Shown piece after piece: positions 40,146-49,059 of a stretch of 64,000 nucleotides of DNA; within the stretch, counting starts at the first letter, position 1, and every line of letters begins with the position of its first letter. The notes under the pieces are model-generated. The model did no database searches and had not been told where the DNA came from. It was given only the letters and a program-made list of their open reading frames with translations. The position numbers were made by a program, and so were the translations under genes. Origin of the DNA: 38-11 sp964539975 (lineage in GTDB: Bacteria; Bacillota; Clostridia; Tissierellales; Dethiosulfatibacteraceae). The DNA lies in contig CAZIKK010000001.1 of the NCBI GenBank assembly GCA_964539975.1, positions 124,001-188,000 of the forward strand, given 5' to 3'.

Positions 40146-40721
40146 ATGAAAAAAATCAATCTTTGCATTGACATAGATAGCACCGTTACTATGCCTGATT
40201 ATTGGGTGCCCTATGCGAATGACTACTTCGGAACCAATTATCATTATCATGATGATACCGTCGAAAGCTATTTTATTGAAAATAAGTTTACCAATGAAAA
40301 ATTTGATGGTTTTTATCATCTTTTTGCCAAAGATATGCATAGAACCGCTAAAATTAGACCATATGCAGCTGAAGCCATTAATAACCTCCGTGAGTTTTGC
40401 AACATATACTACGTAACGGCTCGCGAAAAAAACATTGAACCCATAACGATCCAATGGCTCAAAGATCACGATGTCTACTCAGATGTTTACCACTTAGGCT
40501 CTTTCTACAAAAATCAAAAAGCAAAAGAACTGAATTGTCACGTCTTTATTGAAGATAATTTAGAGACAGCTAAAAACCTTGTAGAGGATTCTATCAAAGT
40601 TTTATTGATAGATACTGGTTTTAATCGATATGAGAACCCAGATCAGATTGTACGAGTTTTTAACTGGCAAGAGGCACATGAGAAAATTTCTTATCACTAT
40701 CACTCTTTAAAAAACAATTGA
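40146..40721 (+). CDS. HAD-superfamily 5'-nucleotidase-like phosphatase
   Basis: A 191-residue HAD phosphatase resembling 5'(3')-deoxyribonucleotidases. Motif I is CIDIDSTVT, motif II lies in YYVTARE, and the motif IV acidic pair is FIEDN. The length suits the family. Nucleotide phosphatase activity is inferred and is consistent with its neighbour, a uracil permease. The ATG at 40146-40148 follows AAGGTGATCAA. The gene's stop codon overlaps the -35 of the next promoter. Confidence 0.78.
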   Translation: MKKINLCIDIDSTVTMPDYWVPYANDYFGTNYHYHDDTVESYFIENKFTNEKFDGFYHLFAKDMHRTAKIRPYAAEAINNLREFCNIYYVTAREKNIEPITIQWLKDHDVYSDVYHLGSFYKNQKAKELNCHVFIEDNLETAKNLVEDSIKVLLIDTGFNRYENPDQIVRVFNWQEAHEKISYHYHSLKNN

Positions 40722-40746
40722 CATTTTTATGCTCTGCATATATCAT
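40718..40746 (+). promoter_or_regulatory. Promoter of the uracil permease transcript
   Basis: TTGACA (40718-40723) overlaps the stop codon of the HAD gene; TATCAT (40741-40746) is 17 bases downstream. Confidence 0.72.
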
Positions 40747-40763
40747 AAAAAAGAATTAGCGAT

Positions 40764-40848
40764 CCTTTAATTTAGTCCGAGAGACTGGCAAGGAGATTAT
40801 ACAAGTTATTTAACCCTTCTTGCGTTCTGTGCCAAGAAGGGTTTTTCT
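40764..40848 (+). promoter_or_regulatory. PyrR-type attenuator leader before the uracil permease
   Basis: The PyrR binding loop is recognisable at 40764-40793 (CCTTTAATTTAGTCC then GAGAGACTGGCAAGG), followed by a terminator with arms AACCCTTCTTG and CAAGAAGGGTT (40812-40843) and a T-run. With UMP bound, PyrR should stabilise this hairpin and stop transcription. pyrR itself is not in the window. Confidence 0.92.
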
Positions 40849-40888
40849 CTGAAAAAGGCGCTAAAATAACCCATTTTTAGGAGGAAAT

Positions 40889-42166
40889 ATGACCGCAAAC
40901 AAAGCACCCGTAGAATCTTCATCACTTCAACCGCTAAACAATGGAAAAAAAGTCATCTTAGGCTTCCAACATTTATTGGCCATGTTTGGTGCCACTGTAT
41001 TGGTCCCTATTCTGACAGGACTCAATCCATCTATCGCCTTATTAACCGCAGGTATTGGAACGCTTATCTTTCACTTTATCACTAAAGGGAAAGTGCCTGT
41101 ATTCCTTGGATCAAGCTTTGCGTTTATAGGCGCGATACAAATGACTCTATCAACCCATGGCATAGGCGCTGTAAAAGCAGGTGTTATCGGCGCAGGTGTT
41201 GTATATGTTCTGATGTCTCTGGTCATTAAATTGGTGGGTGCTGACAAGGTTCGTTCTTTTTTTCCACCTATAGTTACTGGCCCTGTCATTATGGTAATTG
41301 GATTGCGATTGGCTCCAGTAGCTCTTAGTATGGCAGGTTACCAGTATGATCCTGCCACCCAAATAGGCGTTTTCGATGTTCGTTCATTAATAGCAGCTGC
41401 TATTGTCATTGTAACGATGATCATCGTCTCAATATTTGCTAAAGGATTCTTTAAGCTTGTTCCTATCTTAATGTCTGTGATCATTGGGTATTTGGTTTCT
41501 ATTCCATTAGGCTTGGTTGATTTCACCACAGTCCAAGAAGCGGCTTGGTTTGGTTTCTCAGGTGAAGCTTTGACCCATTTATTGACACTTCCAGAATTCT
41601 CTATAGCCGGCATTACAGCTATTTCACCTATCGCTCTTGTCATATTTATTGAACACTTCGGAGATATTACAACCAATGGCGCGGTCGTAGGAAAGGACTT
41701 CTTCAAAGATCCTGGTGTTGACAAAACAATGTTGGGAGACGGTGTTGCTACTTTGATTGCCGGATTTTTAGGTGGCCCTGCCAACACAACTTACAGTGAA
41801 AACACAGGCGTTTTGGCCGTCACAAAAGTATATGACACTTCCGTCTTGAGGCTTGCAGCTATTTTCGCTGTTTTCTTAAGCTTTATTGGGAAATTTGGTG
41901 GCTTGATTTCTTCTATACCACCTGCCGTCATGGGTGGTGTCTCAATTATTCTTTTTGGGATGATTGCTAGCGTTGGTGTTCGAACCATGGTTGAAGCGAA
42001 ATTGGATTTTGCTCATTCCAGAAACTTGATCATTTCAGCCCTGATTCTTGTTTGTGGAATAGCCATTGACAATATTTATGTCGGGGGGACATTGTCTTTA
42101 TCTGGACTTGCTATTGCAGCATTTATTGGTGTTGTTCTAAACAAAATTCTTCCCGAAGAAATTTAA
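40889..42166 (+). CDS. uraA: Uracil permease (NCS2 family)
   Basis: A 425-residue membrane transporter with about 12-14 helices, of the nucleobase-cation symporter 2 family; uracil:proton symport by family and by its PyrR leader. Signatures: GFQHLLAMFGATVLVPILTG, VPVFLGSSFAFIGA, and FIEHFGDITTNGAVVGKDF with the Glu essential for uracil binding. The leader is a classic pyrimidine-responsive attenuator, which supports the substrate. AGGAGG precedes the ATG. The alternative name pyrP is equally used. Confidence 0.93.
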   Translation: MTANKAPVESSSLQPLNNGKKVILGFQHLLAMFGATVLVPILTGLNPSIALLTAGIGTLIFHFITKGKVPVFLGSSFAFIGAIQMTLSTHGIGAVKAGVIGAGVVYVLMSLVIKLVGADKVRSFFPPIVTGPVIMVIGLRLAPVALSMAGYQYDPATQIGVFDVRSLIAAAIVIVTMIIVSIFAKGFFKLVPILMSVIIGYLVSIPLGLVDFTTVQEAAWFGFSGEALTHLLTLPEFSIAGITAISPIALVIFIEHFGDITTNGAVVGKDFFKDPGVDKTMLGDGVATLIAGFLGGPANTTYSENTGVLAVTKVYDTSVLRLAAIFAVFLSFIGKFGGLISSIPPAVMGGVSIILFGMIASVGVRTMVEAKLDFAHSRNLIISALILVCGIAIDNIYVGGTLSLSGLAIAAFIGVVLNKILPEEI

Positions 42167-42179
42167 CCGATAATTAATA

Positions 42180-42222
42180 AAAGACAAGGCTTCATTTCAA
42201 AGAAATGAAGCCTTGTCTTTTA
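42180..42222. terminator. Bidirectional terminator between uraA and murI
   Basis: An 18-base perfect stem (arms 42181-42198 and 42202-42219) with a three-base loop and a T-run. It contains the murI stop codon. Confidence 0.9.
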
Positions 42223-42982
42223 TTATTGGTTTATTTAGCTTAACAAAATAACCCTTGAAGCTTTCCGAAGAAGCCAATCTTCCTGAAACCATGTAAGTAA
42301 TCTTTCCTTTTTTATGAGGTGGCGTTGAAAGCCCTCTTAAAACCCTGCATAATTGGTTGACTGTCCCCTCATTACCATCGATCACCCTAATCGTTTCACC
42401 AAGATAAGACTGGATCTCCTCTTTGTAAAAGACGAAATGCGTGCATCCAAGAACCACTATCCCATATGCTTTCAAATCCAAATGTTCCAATTTTTTACTT
42501 AATAACTCATTAATCCTTTTTTTGTCAAAAATCATATTCTCCGCAAACATGACCAATTCCTGCATTGGTAATAAATCCACTCTTTCATGAGCCGATAGGC
42601 GATCGATCAAGTGTTTCAATTTACTTTCTTTCAGGGTTAGCTCAGTGGCCAACACCAATGTTTTTTTATCTAACGCGCTCATTACTGCAGGCTTTACTGC
42701 CGGTTCCATTCCTATGATTGGCAGTGTCCATTTTTCTCTCAATACATTTGCTGCCACACTAGTCGCAGTATTACACGCTAACAGAATAATGTCCACATCC
42801 TGTTCCAACATTTGACGCACTGCCCTTAGAGTCAATGCTTCCACATATTCTCTTTGCTTGTTCCCATACGGAACATTGTCCAAATCCGCATAATAAAGGA
42901 ATTCTGCATCCGGCAACCGCTTTGATGCTTCATGCAATACCGTCAACCCTCCTATTCCTGAGTCAAAAATTCCTATTTTCAT
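42197..42982 (-). CDS. murI: Glutamate racemase
   Basis: A 261-residue racemase supplying D-glutamate for peptidoglycan. The two catalytic Cys lie in ACNTAT and LGCTHF; FDSGIGGLTVL is the N-terminal phosphate-region signature. GGAGACAAC precedes the ATG. Third gene of an apparent operon with the NYN protein and ElyC-like protein. Confidence 0.96.
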   Translation of the reverse strand: MKIGIFDSGIGGLTVLHEASKRLPDAEFLYYADLDNVPYGNKQREYVEALTLRAVRQMLEQDVDIILLACNTATSVAANVLREKWTLPIIGMEPAVKPAVMSALDKKTLVLATELTLKESKLKHLIDRLSAHERVDLLPMQELVMFAENMIFDKKRINELLSKKLEHLDLKAYGIVVLGCTHFVFYKEEIQSYLGETIRVIDGNEGTVNQLCRVLRGLSTPPHKKGKITYMVSGRLASSESFKGYFVKLNKPIIKDKASFL

Positions 42983-42990
42983 GTTGTCTC

Positions 42991-43632
42991 CTAATCAATC
43001 TCAACCCTTTCCCCCAAAAACCTTGGTTGTATATCCACCACCAAGTCAACTACCATTTTAACGCGTGCAAACAACTCTCTCACATTCGTCTTAAAGCCAG
43101 TTCTAAAGTTAACGTCTTTTGCATTGTATCCAACAGCTGCCACTCCTTTATTGTCAGCAATAAAGATGGCTCGTTTGTTGTGAAAAGCTTGCGAGATTAC
43201 CGTAATGCTTTCTTGCCCAAATATTTCTTTGCTTCTCACAACTGAATCTAAAGTTCTAAAACCCGCGTAGTCAAGATAAATATCGTCTTTGTCCACTCCC
43301 ATTTCTACCAAGTCATTTCGCATTGTTATCGGTTCATTATAGTATATTTCAGCATTGTCTCCACTCACCAATAGATAATCGACTTTCTCAGCTTTGTAAA
43401 GCTCCCAGGCTGCATTGATTCTATTTGTATAGTATGGGTTTAATACATTAGAAGATACATATTTTGTTGTGCCTAACACCACTCCTACTTTATTATACGG
43501 AATAGCCTCCACGCTATCATAAGTACGAGCAGTTGTTTTAATTTCAACCAAAATATTAGGGATCAAAACAACCAAAGCAAAAATCAAGCAAACCATTTTA
43601 ACCGCCCTTATTATAAGCTTCTTAATATTCAA
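42991..43632 (-). CDS. ElyC/SanA/YdcF family (DUF218) membrane protein
   Basis: A 213-residue DUF218 protein: an N-terminal membrane helix (about 8-28), then the domain (VGVVLGTTKYVSSN; YTNRINAAWELYKAEKVDYLLVSGDNAE; TVISQAFHNKRAIFIAD). Members such as SanA and ElyC influence envelope integrity and lipid carrier use, but the enzyme activity is not certain. The frame starts at TTG (43630-43632) with GGAGG nine bases before it. Placed eight bases before murI, consistent with a cell-wall link. Confidence 0.82.
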   Translation of the reverse strand: MNIKKLIIRAVKMVCLIFALVVLIPNILVEIKTTARTYDSVEAIPYNKVGVVLGTTKYVSSNVLNPYYTNRINAAWELYKAEKVDYLLVSGDNAEIYYNEPITMRNDLVEMGVDKDDIYLDYAGFRTLDSVVRSKEIFGQESITVISQAFHNKRAIFIADNKGVAAVGYNAKDVNFRTGFKTNVRELFARVKMVVDLVVDIQPRFLGERVEID

Positions 43633-43660
43633 TTAGCCTATCCTCCAATAAAGAATAACT

Positions 43661-44428
43661 CTACTTGTCCAAATTTCTGACAAAAATATGCTTAACGTAC
43701 TTGTTTCCACTTTCACGTTGGTCTACGCTGATCGTTTTAATGCTTTTCATTAGAATAGAAAGTTTTTGATAACCATAGTTCCTAGGATCAAAATCTGGTC
43801 TTTTCTTGAGCAATAGATTACCTACATCTCCTAAAAATGCCCACCCTTCATCATCAGCAACTGTTTCAATTGTGTTTTTGATGAGAAAAATAATATTATC
43901 CGGCATACGGTGTCTTGTTGATTTCTTCTTTTGCTTTTGCTCAACTTTGTTGAGCCCTTTATCTTCAGTGTCTTCAGTATCTTCTTGACCTTGAATAACT
44001 TCTAAGTAAATAAATTTATCGCAAGCAACAATAAAGGGGTTTGGTGTCTTTTTTTCTCCAATTCCAATTACCCGCATCCCAGCTTCTCTAAGTCTAATCA
44101 CTAGCCTAGTAAAGTCGCTATCACTTGAAACAATGCAAAAACCATCAACTTTCCCAGAGTATAGAATATCCATGGCATCAATAATCATAGCAGAGTCACT
44201 AGAATTTTTGCCTACGGTGTAGCTATACTGTTGGATAGGCGTTATTGCATTTTCCAGAAGCACCTTTTTCCAACCTGATAAATTTGGTTGTGTCCAATCT
44301 CCATAAATCCTTTTGAAAGTAGGAATACCATATAACGCGATCTCTTCCATCATTTCCTTGACTTTCTTATAAGGAATATTATCTGCATCAATCAATACAG
44401 CCAATCTCAAATCATTTAAACTTTGCAT
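43661..44428 (-). CDS. NYN-domain RNase-like protein with C-terminal LOTUS/OST-HTH domain
   Basis: A 255-residue protein: an N-terminal NYN (PIN-like) domain with LIDADNIP, SSDSAMIIDAMD and IVSSDSDFTRL carrying the acidic residues expected for Mg-dependent RNA cleavage, an acidic/basic linker (EDTEDTEDK then KQKKKS), and a LOTUS/OST-HTH domain (WAFLGDVGNLLLKKRPDFDPRNYGYQKLSILMKSI) that likely binds RNA. The combination is known in bacteria (LabA/DUF88 relatives) but function is poorly defined. GGAGGGG precedes the ATG and a clear promoter drives it. It opens the operon with ElyC-like protein and murI. Confidence 0.85.
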   Translation of the reverse strand: MQSLNDLRLAVLIDADNIPYKKVKEMMEEIALYGIPTFKRIYGDWTQPNLSGWKKVLLENAITPIQQYSYTVGKNSSDSAMIIDAMDILYSGKVDGFCIVSSDSDFTRLVIRLREAGMRVIGIGEKKTPNPFIVACDKFIYLEVIQGQEDTEDTEDKGLNKVEQKQKKKSTRHRMPDNIIFLIKNTIETVADDEGWAFLGDVGNLLLKKRPDFDPRNYGYQKLSILMKSIKTISVDQRESGNKYVKHIFVRNLDK

Positions 44429-44457
44429 TTCCCCTCCTTAATACCTAAGCTAGTACT

Positions 44458-44485
44458 ATTATATAATAATGCTAAGACAAATCAA
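44458..44485 (-). promoter_or_regulatory. Promoter of the NYN protein-murI operon
   Basis: TTGATT (44480-44485) and perfect TATAAT (44458-44463), 16 bases apart on the minus strand, right after the pur operon terminator. Confidence 0.7.
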
Positions 44486-44491
44486 CTAAAA

Positions 44492-44516
44492 ATTAGGGCG
44501 AACCCATCACCCTAAT
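44492..44516 (-). terminator. Terminator of the pur operon
   Basis: ATTAGGG and CCCTAAT with an 11-base loop, followed by TTTTT on the minus strand, 24 bases after purD. Confidence 0.8.
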
Positions 44517-44540
44517 CAATTAAAAGACTCTGCCAATAGT

Positions 44541-45800
44541 TTATTCCAAACTGGCAATATCCGTTCTGTACTGCATGTCTTGAAAGGAAATTCTCTCCAA
44601 GTTCAGATAGGCTTTGCGTCTTGCTTCTTCCATGTTTTTTGACAAACATGTAACAGCCAAAACTCTCCCTCCGTTGGTCACAACCTTCTCTTGAAAATGC
44701 TTCGTTCCTGCATGGAATAAATATGCTTCTTCTTCAACCTGATCTAGTCCAGATATCACATATCCTTTTTGATACCGATGAGGATAGCCTCCTGATGCAG
44801 CAACGATAGCCACACTTTTTTCTTCCGACCAACACAAGTCTTTTTCTGATAACTTACCTTCTATTACCTTCAACATCACTTCAACCAAATCTGATTTCAT
44901 TCTAGGCAAAATCGCCTGCGTTTCAGGATCTCCAAATCTAACATTAAATTCCAAGACTTTGGCTTGATCATTCTTAATCATTAATCCGATAAAAAGCACA
45001 CCTTTAAAAAGAATGCTTTCCTGATCAAATCCTTTCATGATTTTTTCAAGGATATCCTTCTTTATTTGTTCATTTAATTTTTCTGTGAAAATCGGGTTTG
45101 GAGAAAAGCAACCCATTCCTCCTGTGTTTTCTCCTTGATCACCATCATATGCCTTCTTATAATCTCGGGCACTTTCCATTGGAATGATCTGTTGCCCATC
45201 AACGAAACATAACAAGGATGCCTCTATCCCATCTAAAAATTCCTCTATCACAATTTTACGACCTGCATCACCAAACTGGTTTTTTTCCATAATAGACGAA
45301 ATTGCATCCTCTGCTTCTGACTTACTTTTACAAATCAAAACGCCTTTACCTGCTGCCAATCCATCAGCTTTTATCACATATGGCGAATTAAAGTCCTTTA
45401 ATCGATCCAGTGCCTCATTTTGATTGTAAAAAACATCATAATGAGCTGTCGGAATGCCATATTTTGTCATGAATTCCTTTGAATAAGCTTTGCTCCCCTC
45501 AAGTTGAGCAGCATATTTGTTTGGCCCAAAAACCTTGATCCCCTCTGCTTGGAGTAAATCTGTCAAACCCATCACTAATGGCGCCTCTGGTCCAATCACT
45601 ACTAAATCAATTTTCTCGTTCTTGGCAAAGTTTACAATCTCCTTGTTGTCATTCGCCTGAATATCATCATGGCATATAGCTAGTTCAGATATGCCAGCAT
45701 TTCCTGGGATACAGTGTAGTTCCTTTACTAAATCACTTTTCATGATCTTCCAACAAATGGCATGCTCTCTACCACCATTCCCTATAACTAATATCTTCAT
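44541..45800 (-). CDS. purD: Phosphoribosylamine--glycine ligase
   Basis: A 419-residue ATP-grasp enzyme that joins phosphoribosylamine and glycine to GAR, step 2 of purine synthesis. GNGGREHAICW is at the N terminus; VIKADGLAAGKGV and GGMGCFSPNP are family signatures. The ATG at 45798-45800 has GAGGAG at good distance, whereas an ATG three codons upstream is too close. Last gene of the pur operon, 50 bases after purH. Confidence 0.97.
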   Translation of the reverse strand: MKILVIGNGGREHAICWKIMKSDLVKELHCIPGNAGISELAICHDDIQANDNKEIVNFAKNEKIDLVVIGPEAPLVMGLTDLLQAEGIKVFGPNKYAAQLEGSKAYSKEFMTKYGIPTAHYDVFYNQNEALDRLKDFNSPYVIKADGLAAGKGVLICKSKSEAEDAISSIMEKNQFGDAGRKIVIEEFLDGIEASLLCFVDGQQIIPMESARDYKKAYDGDQGENTGGMGCFSPNPIFTEKLNEQIKKDILEKIMKGFDQESILFKGVLFIGLMIKNDQAKVLEFNVRFGDPETQAILPRMKSDLVEVMLKVIEGKLSEKDLCWSEEKSVAIVAASGGYPHRYQKGYVISGLDQVEEEAYLFHAGTKHFQEKVVTNGGRVLAVTCLSKNMEEARRKAYLNLERISFQDMQYRTDIASLE

Positions 45801-45850
45801 TTCATCCACTCCTCGTCAATCGTCATTTTGCTACAATCACAAATATGCTT

Positions 45851-47404
45851 CTAATGTTTGAAATGACGCATGCCTGTAAATATCATCGCAATTCCAGCAT
45901 CGTCACAAGCCTGGATCACTTCTTCGTCGCGAATAGACCCGCCTGGTTGAACAATTGCAGTTATTCCTGCTTTTTTCGCTTCCTCTATCGAATCCGCGAA
46001 AGGGAAAAAAGCATCCGACGCAAGACACGCACCAGAAAGACTAGCCTCTCCAAAATACCCCTTGCCATGATCAATCGCTTGTTGACAAGCCCAAATCCTG
46101 CTTACTTGACCTGTTCCGATCCCAATTGTTTGCTTGTTTTTTGTAATCACAATCCCATTTGATTTGATATGTTTTACAACTCTCCATGCAAATAGTAGTT
46201 CTTCCATTTCTTCAGTACTCGGCTTTCTTTTTGTCACTACTTCAACACCTTGTTCACTCAACAGCTTATCGTCCTTATCCTGTACCAACATCCCACCATT
46301 CACACGTTTCATGTCCATGTTTTCCACACCAGATACCTTGTCCATGTTTTCTATGGCAAGGACCCTTAGGTTTTTCTTCTCTTTCAACATTTTTAGTGCT
46401 TCATCTGTATAATCTGGAGCCCCAATTATTTCAAGAAAAGTATTTCCAATAGCTTTCACAAACTCCAAATCCACAAATCTGTTCGTCACAACAATGCCTC
46501 CGAAAATTGAGACTGGATCTGATTGATATGCTTTCAAGTAAGCTTCTTTTGCTGACTTCCCACTTGCAACGCCGCACGGATTTGCATGCTTACAGGCTAT
46601 TACCGTTGGCTCTTTATATTCTTTTAATAATTCTAAAGCTCCATTTGTATCATTAATATTATTGAACGAAAGCTCTTTTCCATTTAATTGGACTGTCGTC
46701 GGTAGTTCTCCGGGAAAAACAATTGGGTTTTTGTAAAAAGCCGCGGTTTGATGAGGATTTTCCCCATACCTCATGTCTTGAACTTTTTCCAATGTGAGGG
46801 TCAACTTCTCAGGGTAACCTTGTATGCCTAGCCTCTTCGAGAGAAAATCAGCAATTAATGCATCGTAAGCTGCTGTATGTTGGAATGCTTTTACCGCTAG
46901 TTCTTGCTTCAATTCTTTAGGTGCTTCTTTTTCCGTTTTAAAAACTTCTATTATTCTTACATAATCATTAGGATCAACCAGCACGATTACATCTTCGTTG
47001 TTTTTAGCAGCCGACCTTAACATTGCTGGTCCGCCTATGTCTATGTTTTCAATCGCTTCTTCTAGCGTGACTCTCTCTTTGGTGATGGTTTCTTTAAAAG
47101 GATACAAGTTTACCGCTAAAATATCTATCGATTCAATTCCCAATGTCGCCATTTGTTCCTTGTGAACAGGATTGTTTCGCCTCCCCAGCAGGCCACCGTG
47201 AATTGAAGGATGAAGTGTTTTGACACGCCCGTCTAGGCACTCTGGAAATCCAGTGATTTCAGACACTTCCCGAACGGGTATGCCCTTTTCTTTCAAATGC
47301 CTTGCTGTCCCTCCTGTAGAAATAATCTCCACTCCCAATTCTACCAAAGCTTTCGCAAAATAATCAATCTGTTCTTTATCTGATACACTTAATAAGGCTC
47401 GCAT
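45851..47404 (-). CDS. purH: Bifunctional AICAR transformylase/IMP cyclohydrolase
   Basis: A 517-residue fusion for the last two steps to IMP. The N-terminal IMP cyclohydrolase includes SVSDKEQIDYFAKALVELGVEIISTGGTARHLK and the HPSIHGGLL motif; the C-terminal transformylase has ACKHANPCGVASG and the SDAFFPFADSIEEA segment. It directly abuts purN (TAAATG junction), with AGGAGG inside the purN end. Confidence 0.98.
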   Translation of the reverse strand: MRALLSVSDKEQIDYFAKALVELGVEIISTGGTARHLKEKGIPVREVSEITGFPECLDGRVKTLHPSIHGGLLGRRNNPVHKEQMATLGIESIDILAVNLYPFKETITKERVTLEEAIENIDIGGPAMLRSAAKNNEDVIVLVDPNDYVRIIEVFKTEKEAPKELKQELAVKAFQHTAAYDALIADFLSKRLGIQGYPEKLTLTLEKVQDMRYGENPHQTAAFYKNPIVFPGELPTTVQLNGKELSFNNINDTNGALELLKEYKEPTVIACKHANPCGVASGKSAKEAYLKAYQSDPVSIFGGIVVTNRFVDLEFVKAIGNTFLEIIGAPDYTDEALKMLKEKKNLRVLAIENMDKVSGVENMDMKRVNGGMLVQDKDDKLLSEQGVEVVTKRKPSTEEMEELLFAWRVVKHIKSNGIVITKNKQTIGIGTGQVSRIWACQQAIDHGKGYFGEASLSGACLASDAFFPFADSIEEAKKAGITAIVQPGGSIRDEEVIQACDDAGIAMIFTGMRHFKH

Positions 47405-48031
47405 TTATTCCTCCTGCTTGATTATCACTCTTCTTCCTTCAACCTGAATACGGTCTTCGCAAAACAACCGAATGGTTTCCGGGAGTATTTCGTATTCAAT
47501 TTCTAGCACCTTTTTTTGTAAAGACTGCGGGTCATCCTCATTTGTCACTTCCAAGGATTTTTGCAAAATAATCGGCCCATGATCTGCTATCTCATCTACA
47601 AAATGAACCGTCGCACCACTTACTTTCACTCCATATTCTATGGCTGCTTCATGTACTTTTAGACCATAATATCCCTTCCCGCAAAAAGAAGGGATTAAGG
47701 ATGGGTGAATATTGATTATGCGATTTCTATAGTGTTCAATGATTTTGGCTGGCAGTATTTTTAAGTACCCAGCAAGAACGACCAAATCTATCTTCTCAGA
47801 TTGCAACTTATCCAAGAGCTTTTGGTTGTAATCATCCTTCAAGACATCCTCATGAAGTAAATAAGTGGGAATGTTTTGGTTTTTGGCCCTTACAAGGCCA
47901 TACGCATTCACTTTGTCTGAAACAACTAGAGTGATCTCTGCATCAATCCTGCCTCTGTCTATTTGATTGATGATTGCTTGAAGGTTTGTTCCTGAGCCAG
48001 ATACAAGTACAGCTATTCTTTTTTTTGACAT
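47405..48031 (-). CDS. purN: Phosphoribosylglycinamide formyltransferase (GART)
   Basis: A 208-residue 10-formyl-THF-dependent GAR transformylase (step 3). IAVLVSGSGTNLQAII at the N terminus and the catalytic INIHPSLIPSFCGKGYYG segment followed by GATVHFVDEIADHGPII are diagnostic. The ATG lies 19 bases inside the end of purM and its own ribosome site is poor, so it is probably translated by coupling. Confidence 0.97.
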   Translation of the reverse strand: MSKKRIAVLVSGSGTNLQAIINQIDRGRIDAEITLVVSDKVNAYGLVRAKNQNIPTYLLHEDVLKDDYNQKLLDKLQSEKIDLVVLAGYLKILPAKIIEHYRNRIINIHPSLIPSFCGKGYYGLKVHEAAIEYGVKVSGATVHFVDEIADHGPIILQKSLEVTNEDDPQSLQKKVLEIEYEILPETIRLFCEDRIQVEGRRVIIKQEE

Positions 48032-49059
48032 AACTGCAACCCACCATTTCTTTCGACAACTCTCCCAATAATTTTTGCGTTTTCACCATTTTTAGATAGA
48101 TGATCCATTACCAGATGTTTATCTGATTCGCTCACAGCTAGAACTAATCCTATACCCATATTAAAAGTTGCATACATCTCTTCACTATCTATGTTACCTT
48201 CTCGTTGAATGAGTTTGAATATCTCTGGAACGTCGTAAACACTCAGATCTAAATCAGCAGACATCCCTTTTGGCAACATTCTCGGAATGTTTTCAAAGAA
48301 ACCACCTCCGGTAATATGGCTAATTCCTTTGATTTGGAACTGTTGGGTTAACTTTTGTACAAGTCTAGCATAAATCCTTGTTGGTTTAAGCAATTCTTCT
48401 CCCAATGAGCAATTGAGACTTGGAATGTGATCCGTAAGTTCCCATTTAAGTTTTTCAAAAAATAGCTTTCGAACAAGGGAATAACCGTTCGAATGAAGCC
48501 CACTTGATGGAATGCCAATCAAGCAATCACCCGTAACAATTTCTTTGCCTGATATGATTTTATTTTTGTCCACAACCCCTACACAAAACCCTGCCAAATC
48601 ATATTCTCCATCTCTATACAACCCAGGCATCTCTGCCGTTTCTCCTCCTATCAGAGCTGCTCCTGCATCTAGACAGCCCTTTGCCACTCCCTTTACAATA
48701 TCAGAAGCTATCATAGGATTCAATTTTCCTGTTGCTATATAATCAAGAAAAAACAGTGGCTTTGCGCCTTGACAGACAACATCGTTAACACACATGGCGA
48801 CAACGTCCTCGCCTATTGTATCGTGCTGATTCATGGCAAACGCAATCATGAGCTTCGTTCCTACACCATCTGTGCCTGACACCAAAACCGGTTCGTCATA
48901 AGCTTCTTTATTGAGTTGAAACAGAGCACCAAAGCCACCAATATCTGAAAGCACATTCTCATTAAGTGTCTTTTTAACATGTTCTCTCATCAACTCAACA
49001 GAAGTATAACCTGCTTCTTTATCAACACCTGAGTCCTTATATGTTAACTCGCCACTCAT
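48013..49059 (-). CDS. purM: Phosphoribosylformylglycinamidine cyclo-ligase
   Basis: A 348-residue AIR synthetase (step 5). LVSGTDGVGTKL, CVNDVVCQGAKPLFFLDYIA and ALIGGETAEMPG are the family motifs. The ATG overlaps the end of purF by four bases and follows GGGGGG. Confidence 0.98.
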   Translation of the reverse strand: MSGELTYKDSGVDKEAGYTSVELMREHVKKTLNENVLSDIGGFGALFQLNKEAYDEPVLVSGTDGVGTKLMIAFAMNQHDTIGEDVVAMCVNDVVCQGAKPLFFLDYIATGKLNPMIASDIVKGVAKGCLDAGAALIGGETAEMPGLYRDGEYDLAGFCVGVVDKNKIISGKEIVTGDCLIGIPSSGLHSNGYSLVRKLFFEKLKWELTDHIPSLNCSLGEELLKPTRIYARLVQKLTQQFQIKGISHITGGGFFENIPRMLPKGMSADLDLSVYDVPEIFKLIQREGNIDSEEMYATFNMGIGLVLAVSESDKHLVMDHLSKNGENAKIIGRVVERNGGLQLCQKKE

